A stretch of DNA of 64,000 nucleotides from Streptococcus porcinus (lineage in GTDB: Bacteria > Bacillota > Bacilli > Lactobacillales > Streptococcaceae): contig NZ_LR594036.1 of assembly GCF_901542335.1 (NCBI RefSeq), positions 868,001 through 932,000 on the forward strand. Reading direction: 5' to 3'. Below, piece after piece: positions 58,527-64,000 of this stretch. A program made the position numbers and the translations under genes. A model generated the notes under the pieces. That model made no database searches, was not told the origin of the DNA, and worked only from the letters and a program-made list of their open reading frames with translations. Within the stretch, counting starts at the first letter, position 1; every line of letters begins with the position of its first letter.

Positions 58527-59229
58527 AGATGAAAAAAATAATATAAGCAAGTACCAACTATCAGATAAAATCAACCCGCTTACTATAGTTGGGTTGATTT
58601 TACTATTTTCAGTTATTTTAACAATAGGAGAACAATCCCAATACTTACTTTCCCTTATTTTTGTTTTAGGACTATTATCCTTATTTTCAATTAAAAAAAC
58701 ATTTAGAACGATATGTTCATTGCTTATAATATGGGGACTTATTTATTTACTAAAACCCCATTTAGGAAATGTTTTGATTGGTTCTATATATACAATGCTA
58801 CTTATAGTATTGAAATTTGCTCCACTTTTCATTTTGGGAAGAGTTCTGTCTTCATATAGCTCTTCGCATCTAATTGCTGCATTTAGAAAAATTGGAATTG
58901 ATGGTGGAATAGGCATAGGAATTACAGTATTTTTTCGTTTTATTCCGGAAATCTCTATTAGGATGAAGGAAATAAACAACGGCATGAAAATTAGAGGATT
59001 TAAAGCAAGCATTTTCAAACCAATTAAAACATTTGAGTTATATTTTGTTCCTCTTATGTATAAGTGCATAGATATAAGCGATACCTTAACTTGTTCAATC
59101 ATATCAAAAGGGATTGAATATGATGGACAAAAAACAAGTTTTCATGAGGTGAAAATTACACTTGTTGATATCGTAATGATGATCGGAGGGATGATTTTGT
59201 TGGGGGCGAGTTTATGGAAAATATTTTAG
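58516..59229 (+). CDS. ECF transporter transmembrane component EcfT
   Basis: GTG 58516 (behind GGAAG) fits the overlap with the S component. The 237-residue protein has about five membrane segments and the cytoplasmic coupling motifs of EcfT (ISIRMKEINNGMKIRGFKAS and ADT-like ISDTLTCSIISKGIEYDG), the A-R-G-type coupling helices contacting EcfA. It is the permease linking the S component to the dual ATPase. Ends 16 bp inside the next gene. Confidence 0.85.
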   Translation: MFCRDEKNNISKYQLSDKINPLTIVGLILLFSVILTIGEQSQYLLSLIFVLGLLSLFSIKKTFRTICSLLIIWGLIYLLKPHLGNVLIGSIYTMLLIVLKFAPLFILGRVLSSYSSSHLIAAFRKIGIDGGIGIGITVFFRFIPEISIRMKEINNGMKIRGFKASIFKPIKTFELYFVPLMYKCIDISDTLTCSIISKGIEYDGQKTSFHEVKITLVDIVMMIGGMILLGASLWKIF

Positions 59230-60683
59230 AGGCAGAAATAAGATCCTTTCATTATGGAGAGGATTTGATATTAAAAGATTTAAAAATGTCTGTAAAGAAA
59301 GGCGAAATAGTAGTCTTAACAGGTCTTTCCGGATGCGGAAAAACGACACTTTTAAGACTATTAAACGGACTTATTCCATCCTTTTATGACGGTGATTTGA
59401 ACGGAGAAATCAAGATTTTAGGGAAGGATATAACGGCATATAAAAAGGGAGAGTTAGCTAAATATATTGGCAATGTATTTCAAAATCCTAAAGATCAATT
59501 TTTTTGTGATGTAGTTGAAGATGAAATTGCTTTAGTGGGTGAAAATTTGGGCTTGGACAGGGATACATTAAAAGAAAAAGTTGAAAAAGCAATGGATTTA
59601 TTAGGAATAAGCCATATTAGCAAAAAATCCATTTTTGAATTATCAGGAGGAGAAAGGCAAAAAGTAGCTATAGCTGGAACTCTTATCTATGATACGGATA
59701 TTATTTTTTTTGATGAGCCATCAAGCAGTCTTGATTACGATAGTATAAAACATTTCAGTGAAATACTTTTGAGATTAAAGGCAATAGGAAAAACGATAAT
59801 TATAGCAGAACATAGGCTCTATTATTTAAAAGAGATTTTTAGCAGATTGATTTATATAAAAGACGGTACAATATGTGATATTTTTCCGAATGGGAGTCTT
59901 AGTAATGATAAATGTAAGGAACTTGAGTTAAGAACACTCAATGAAAGAGAATTGATATCAGAAAAAGAACCTATTGTTGCTAAAAGATATATCAAAGTAA
60001 ATAAAGCCTGCATTCATCAAGGCAAAAGAACTTTGATAGAAGAATTAACATTTGAGCTTGGAAAAAGCGAAATAATGGGAGTGATTGGTTCTAATGGTAT
60101 TGGAAAAAGTACCTTGGCAAAAGCATTATGCGGATTATCTGAAAAATATTTAGATGTCAGCTATGGACAGAAACAAAGAGAAAGGCTTAGAAATTCATAT
60201 TGCGTGTTACAAGATGTAGATGCTCAGATTTTTTTTGATACCGTAGAAAATGAGTTGATATTTTGTAAAGATCAAAACTCGGAAAGTGATTTAGAAAAAA
60301 TACGAGAATATCTAAAAGATACAAATCTATGGCATAAAAAAACTAATCATCCGCAGAAACTATCCGGCGGACAGAAACAACGATTGGCGATTATTACTTC
60401 GTTTTTATCTGGCCGTAAGCTGATAATTCTGGATGAACCAACATCAGGTCTTGATTATAAGAGTATGAGAATTATGTCTGATTTAATAACAGAAAAAGCA
60501 AAGGAGATTCCAATTATTATAATTACTCATGATTTAGAGCTGTTATTTAAAACCTGTCATTCAGTCTTAATGCTTGGTGATAAGGATTATAAAAAAATAT
60601 CTGTAAAGGGAAATGAAGCGTCAATCATGGATTTTATGGATAAAAAAGGAAATTTATTGAAGGAGAGAAACTATGTTAAATAA
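59214..60683 (+). CDS. Dual-domain ECF ATPase (EcfA1-EcfA2 fusion)
   Basis: The 489-residue protein has two ABC ATPase domains. In the first, Walker A is GLSGCGKTTLLRLL (about residue 38), the signature ELSGGERQKVAIAG and Walker B IIFFDEPSSSLD. In the second, Walker A is GSNGIGKSTLAKAL (about 290), the signature KLSGGQKQRLAII and Walker B LIILDEPTSGLD. All catalytic motifs are present in both. It drives the ECF transporter. The gene overlaps both EcfT and the next ABC gene by a few bases. Confidence 0.92.
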   Translation: MENILEAEIRSFHYGEDLILKDLKMSVKKGEIVVLTGLSGCGKTTLLRLLNGLIPSFYDGDLNGEIKILGKDITAYKKGELAKYIGNVFQNPKDQFFCDVVEDEIALVGENLGLDRDTLKEKVEKAMDLLGISHISKKSIFELSGGERQKVAIAGTLIYDTDIIFFDEPSSSLDYDSIKHFSEILLRLKAIGKTIIIAEHRLYYLKEIFSRLIYIKDGTICDIFPNGSLSNDKCKELELRTLNERELISEKEPIVAKRYIKVNKACIHQGKRTLIEELTFELGKSEIMGVIGSNGIGKSTLAKALCGLSEKYLDVSYGQKQRERLRNSYCVLQDVDAQIFFDTVENELIFCKDQNSESDLEKIREYLKDTNLWHKKTNHPQKLSGGQKQRLAIITSFLSGRKLIILDEPTSGLDYKSMRIMSDLITEKAKEIPIIIITHDLELLFKTCHSVLMLGDKDYKKISVKGNEASIMDFMDKKGNLLKERNYVK

Positions 60684-62463
60684 GGTTTTCGAATATGCTG
60701 GTTCGCATAAAAAATCAATCCACTTAGCAAGTTTTATTATGCTTATTAGTGTAATTATGGGTGTATTACCTTTTCTATTTGCATATCAGATTATCAATCC
60801 ACTTATTTTAGGTGAGCGATTAGAATTTGAAAGACTTGCTATTTTATTGACAAGTATTTTAGTTTGTTTAGTGTTGCAAGCTCTCTTAGGTGGAGCAGGT
60901 CTTAATGTATCTCATAAAGCAGCATACAACACGCTACTTGGACTTCGAACATCCTTACAGAAAAAAATGGAAGATCTGCCATTGGGTGTTGTTGAAGAAA
61001 AAGGGACTGGTACAATCAAAAAAATGTTCGTGGATGATATTGGCAGTTTAGAAGTGCTTTTAGCTCATTCACTTCCTGAAGGAATAGCGAACCTAATTGT
61101 ACCTATTATGGTTTATATTTCAATGTTTTTTATTGACTGGAGATTAGCGTTAATGTCATTAGCTTCTATTCCGATTAGCATTCTTGCAATGATGATTATG
61201 TACTCTGTAGGTATGAAGCAAATGGGACCATATTATATGGCAAGTGGAAAAATGAACAATACCATTATTGAGTATGTAAACGGTATGGAAGTTGTAAAAG
61301 TATTTAATAAGCAAACAGAGTCTTATGAACGCCTTTCTAAAGATATAAGTAATTACAGAGATTATGCACTCGCTTGGTATAAGACGGCATGGCCATGGAT
61401 GGCGTTATATAGTGCCTTACTTCCATGCACGATTATTTTAACATTGCCTCTTGGTGGTTATTTTGTGTATATGGGCTATGCAAGTCTTTCTAACTTAATA
61501 TTAGTGTTATGTCTTTCTTTAAGTATAGGATTGCCACTACTGAAAGCTCTTAGATTTTTACCAACTATGCCACAATTAAATTATAAGATTTCTGCTTTAG
61601 AACAAGCCTTAAATATGGCTCCTTTAAAGCAGGGAGAAAATGATTTTAAGGGAACAGGACAGACTATTTTATATGATAATGTTACCTTTGGCTATCAGCT
61701 AAACAAGATGGGAGAAAATGGACAGCCCGAAACCTATATTAAGAATGTTATTCATAATGTAAGTTTTACGGCAAGAGTTGGTGAAAAGACAGCGATTGTC
61801 GGTGAATCAGGTTCAGGAAAAAGTACTTTAGCTAAACTTTTAATTCACTACTATGATGTTTTAGATGGAAGCATAAGTATTGGAGGACAAGACTTACGGG
61901 ATATAAGATTGGAATCTCTCAATAAGCAAATTTCTTATGTAGCACAAGACCAATATTTATTTAATACTTCGCTTTTAGAGAATATTCGTATTGGTAATTT
62001 AGCTGCAAGCGATGATGAGGTTATTGAAGCAGCTAAAAAAGCTCAGTGTATGGAATTCTTAAATAGACTTCCGGATGGTATTTATTCTTTAGCAGGGGAA
62101 GCAGGAAAAATGCTTTCAGGTGGAGAAAGACAAAGAATATCGTTAGCGAGAGCTATTTTGAAGAATGCTCCGATTGTTGTACTTGATGAGGCAACAGCCT
62201 ATGCAGATCCTGAAAATGAAGAAAAAATGGAAGCAGCTATTCGTGAACTTGTAAAAGGGAAAACCTTAATTGTTATTGCACACAAGTTACCATCTATTGT
62301 AGATGCAGATCAGATATTAGTTATGGATCATGGTCATTTAGTTGCAAATGGAAAGCATAAATACTTATTAGAATCTTCAGCAGAATATCGCAAATTATGG
62401 GATGCGACACTATTTAGTAAAGATTGGAAAATCAGCAGAAAGGAAGGTGAAATGAATGTTTAG
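60673..62463 (+). CDS. ABC half-transporter (permease-ATPase), YbtP-like
   Basis: ATG 60673 follows AAGGAG. The 596-residue protein has an N-terminal exporter-type membrane domain with six segments (about residues 15-320) and an ATPase domain (about 335-580) with Walker A GESGSGKSTLAKLL, Q-loop VAQDQYLFN, signature MLSGGERQRISLARAIL and Walker B IVVLDEATAYADPE. Exporter-fold half-transporters next to phenolate-thiazoline NRPS genes (YbtP/YbtQ type) import the ferric siderophore. It is translated with the next gene as a likely heterodimer. Confidence 0.88.
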   Translation: MLNKVFEYAGSHKKSIHLASFIMLISVIMGVLPFLFAYQIINPLILGERLEFERLAILLTSILVCLVLQALLGGAGLNVSHKAAYNTLLGLRTSLQKKMEDLPLGVVEEKGTGTIKKMFVDDIGSLEVLLAHSLPEGIANLIVPIMVYISMFFIDWRLALMSLASIPISILAMMIMYSVGMKQMGPYYMASGKMNNTIIEYVNGMEVVKVFNKQTESYERLSKDISNYRDYALAWYKTAWPWMALYSALLPCTIILTLPLGGYFVYMGYASLSNLILVLCLSLSIGLPLLKALRFLPTMPQLNYKISALEQALNMAPLKQGENDFKGTGQTILYDNVTFGYQLNKMGENGQPETYIKNVIHNVSFTARVGEKTAIVGESGSGKSTLAKLLIHYYDVLDGSISIGGQDLRDIRLESLNKQISYVAQDQYLFNTSLLENIRIGNLAASDDEVIEAAKKAQCMEFLNRLPDGIYSLAGEAGKMLSGGERQRISLARAILKNAPIVVLDEATAYADPENEEKMEAAIRELVKGKTLIVIAHKLPSIVDADQILVMDHGHLVANGKHKYLLESSAEYRKLWDATLFSKDWKISRKEGEMNV

Positions 62464-64000
62464 ACTAATTTCAAGAATTTTAAATTTATCAGGTAAATAC
62501 AAAAACAGAATAAAGTCCGCATTTATATTTGCCTTTGTTGAATCTATATTAAGTAAAATGCCGATATTTATTGCATTTACCGTTTTGATTGGATTTTATG
62601 AAAAAAGGAATACGTCCCAAACTTTTCTATATGTAGGAATAGGACTTGTTTTAGTGGTTTTATTACAAGCTGTGGTTCACTTCTTAAGCGATAAATTACA
62701 AAGTGCAGCCGGCTTTATGATTTTTGCTGATAAAAGAATGGAGCTTGGGAATCATCTTAGAAAGCTTCCGATGGGATATTTTACAGCAGGTAATTTAGGA
62801 AAAATAAATTCTGTTTTAAGTTCGGACATGGCTTTTATTGAAGAAGTTTCCATGAGTACGATTGCCAATATGATGAGCTATGTATTATCAACACTTGTAC
62901 TAACAGTATTCATGTTTGTTTTAGATTACAGAATTGGACTGATTGCGGTGTGTGTAACACTGGTTGCAACATTGCTTGCAAATAGCATGAATAAGATGTC
63001 TTTATCGGAGTCGGCTATTAGACAAGAACAAAGTGAAAAACTCACCGATGCAGTTTTGTCATTTGCTGAGGGGATCAGTGTTATTAAAAGTTACAACCTT
63101 TTAGGCGAAAATTCTAAATCTCTTACAGATAATTTTATATCCTCAAAGGACACATCTATAAAATTTGAAAATAAAATAACACCATGGACAACCGGTTTAA
63201 ATATTATTTATGGAATTGGGATTATATTTATTTTAGCAGTGGCTTTATATCTTAATCATCAAGGAACTTTGGGACTTCCATATATGTTGGGGCTTATTTT
63301 GTTTGTGTTTGACTTATTCAGCCCTTTAAAAACACTTTATGGTGAAGCGACAAGGCTTACTGTAATGAACGCTGCATTGGATCGTATTGAAGAAGTGTTA
63401 AATGAAACTGAACTGCAAGATGTGGGCAAAAAACATATTTCAAAATCTGATACCTCAGAACCTGAAATTTGTTTTAATCATGTTAAATTTTCTTATGGCG
63501 AAAAAGAGGTCTTGCATGATATGAGTTTCAAAATGAATAAGAATACAATGACGGCTTTAGTTGGACAGTCCGGGGGAGGTAAATCCACAGTAGCAAATCT
63601 TTTGACAAGATTTTGGGATGTAGACTCCGGTGAAATTTTGATTAGAGGAGTGAATATAAAGGATGTTTCACTATCTGAATTGATGTCGGAAATCAGTATG
63701 GTTTTCCAGAGAGTTTATTTATTTCAAGATACGATTTTTAACAATATTGCCATGGGGAAAGAAAATGCAACGAAAGAAGAAGTTATAGAAGCAGCCAAGA
63801 AAGCAAGATGCTATGATTTTATTATGGCACTTCCTGATGGATTTGACACAATGATTGGAGAGGGAGGAGCAACTTTATCCGGTGGTGAAAAACAAAGAAT
63901 TTCTATTGCCCGTTGCATGTTAAAAGATGCTCCTATTGTAATTCTTGACGAGGCAACAGCAAGTGTTGATGTGGACAATGAAAGCTATATACAGGAAGCA
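62456..64000 (+). CDS. ABC half-transporter (YbtQ-like), truncated by the window end
   Basis: ATG 62456 lies 8 bp before the end of the previous gene, behind AAGGAAGG, and the frame runs open to the last base. About 515 residues are visible: the exporter-type membrane domain, then Walker A LVGQSGGGKSTVANLL, Q-loop VFQRVYLFQD, signature LSGGEKQRISIARCML and Walker B PIVILDEATAS. Only the last part of the ATPase domain is missing. Presumably it pairs with the preceding half-transporter. Confidence 0.9.
   Translation, partial: MFRLISRILNLSGKYKNRIKSAFIFAFVESILSKMPIFIAFTVLIGFYEKRNTSQTFLYVGIGLVLVVLLQAVVHFLSDKLQSAAGFMIFADKRMELGNHLRKLPMGYFTAGNLGKINSVLSSDMAFIEEVSMSTIANMMSYVLSTLVLTVFMFVLDYRIGLIAVCVTLVATLLANSMNKMSLSESAIRQEQSEKLTDAVLSFAEGISVIKSYNLLGENSKSLTDNFISSKDTSIKFENKITPWTTGLNIIYGIGIIFILAVALYLNHQGTLGLPYMLGLILFVFDLFSPLKTLYGEATRLTVMNAALDRIEEVLNETELQDVGKKHISKSDTSEPEICFNHVKFSYGEKEVLHDMSFKMNKNTMTALVGQSGGGKSTVANLLTRFWDVDSGEILIRGVNIKDVSLSELMSEISMVFQRVYLFQDTIFNNIAMGKENATKEEVIEAAKKARCYDFIMALPDGFDTMIGEGGATLSGGEKQRISIARCMLKDAPIVILDEATASVDVDNESYIQEA

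Noticed and set aside
1..64000. CRISPR array, tRNA or rRNA genes
   Set aside because: No regularly spaced direct repeats and no cloverleaf or ribosomal sequence were seen on reading; a dedicated search (tRNAscan, CRISPR finder) was not possible.

Overview
The window is low-GC DNA with strong AAGGAGG ribosome-binding sites, frequent TTG/GTG starts and Firmicutes-type gene families. It suggests an anaerobic clostridial or Tissierellia-like host, or a streptococcus carrying such an element. No species-diagnostic gene is present. Most or all of it looks like one integrative and conjugative element (ICE) of the Tn1549/clostridial CTn type with cargo on both sides of its transfer genes. The integrase, excisionase and VirD4 coupling protein are not in the window, so the element ends lie outside it.

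Layout. (1) 1-1243: the tail of a ribosomal-peptide (RiPP) cluster, with a 5'-truncated maturation protein, a 49-residue Cys-containing precursor peptide that is easily missed, and a terminator. (2) 1244-18841: the transfer operon, with an SSB-like protein, Maff2, a TrbL-like membrane protein, PrgI, VirB4 split by a 2.3 kb group II intron, a DNA methylase, an NlpC/P60 wall hydrolase, DUF4315 and DUF4366 proteins, an AbiE toxin-antitoxin pair with its own palindromic promoter, topoisomerase III, a small methylase and a coiled-coil protein. (3) 18856-31287: a 3975-residue primase/methylase/SNF2-helicase fusion with a TnpV-like gene nested in another frame, and a small hypothetical gene. (4) 31340-32750: an IS110 element with a candidate bridge RNA. 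(5) 32808-36796: a second SSB-like protein, a membrane protein, a relaxase broken at a (TA)6 tract, MobC, and a candidate oriT. (6) 36797-64000: a large siderophore cargo.

The cargo encodes a DtxR-type iron regulator, a thioesterase, a phosphopantetheinyl transferase, an aryl-acid AMP ligase, an HMWP2-like NRPS, a stand-alone docking-Cy protein, an alpha/beta hydrolase with EF-hand loops, a free carrier protein, a second NRPS (Cy-A[MT]-PCP-PCP), two NAD(P)-type reductases and a methyltransferase. A TetR-controlled transport operon follows: ECF S, T and A components and two YbtP/YbtQ-like ABC half-transporters, the last running off the window. It should make and handle an aryl-capped thiazoline/thiazolidine metallophore, comparable to the ICE-borne equibactin locus of Streptococcus equi and to yersiniabactin. 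It lacks a PKS module and has no aryl-acid synthase gene here. Two identical-half-site operators (TGTTAG-N6-CTAACA), one intergenic and one inside the phosphopantetheinyl transferase gene, point to iron control. A second palindrome, ATAACT(A/T)AGTTAT, flanks the TetR gene.

How it works together: the relaxase/MobC and oriT start DNA processing, the VirB4/TrbL/PrgI/NlpC set builds the mating channel, and topoisomerase, SSBs and the primase-helicase protein handle DNA. The cargo supplies peptide-based competition and metal scavenging to a new host.
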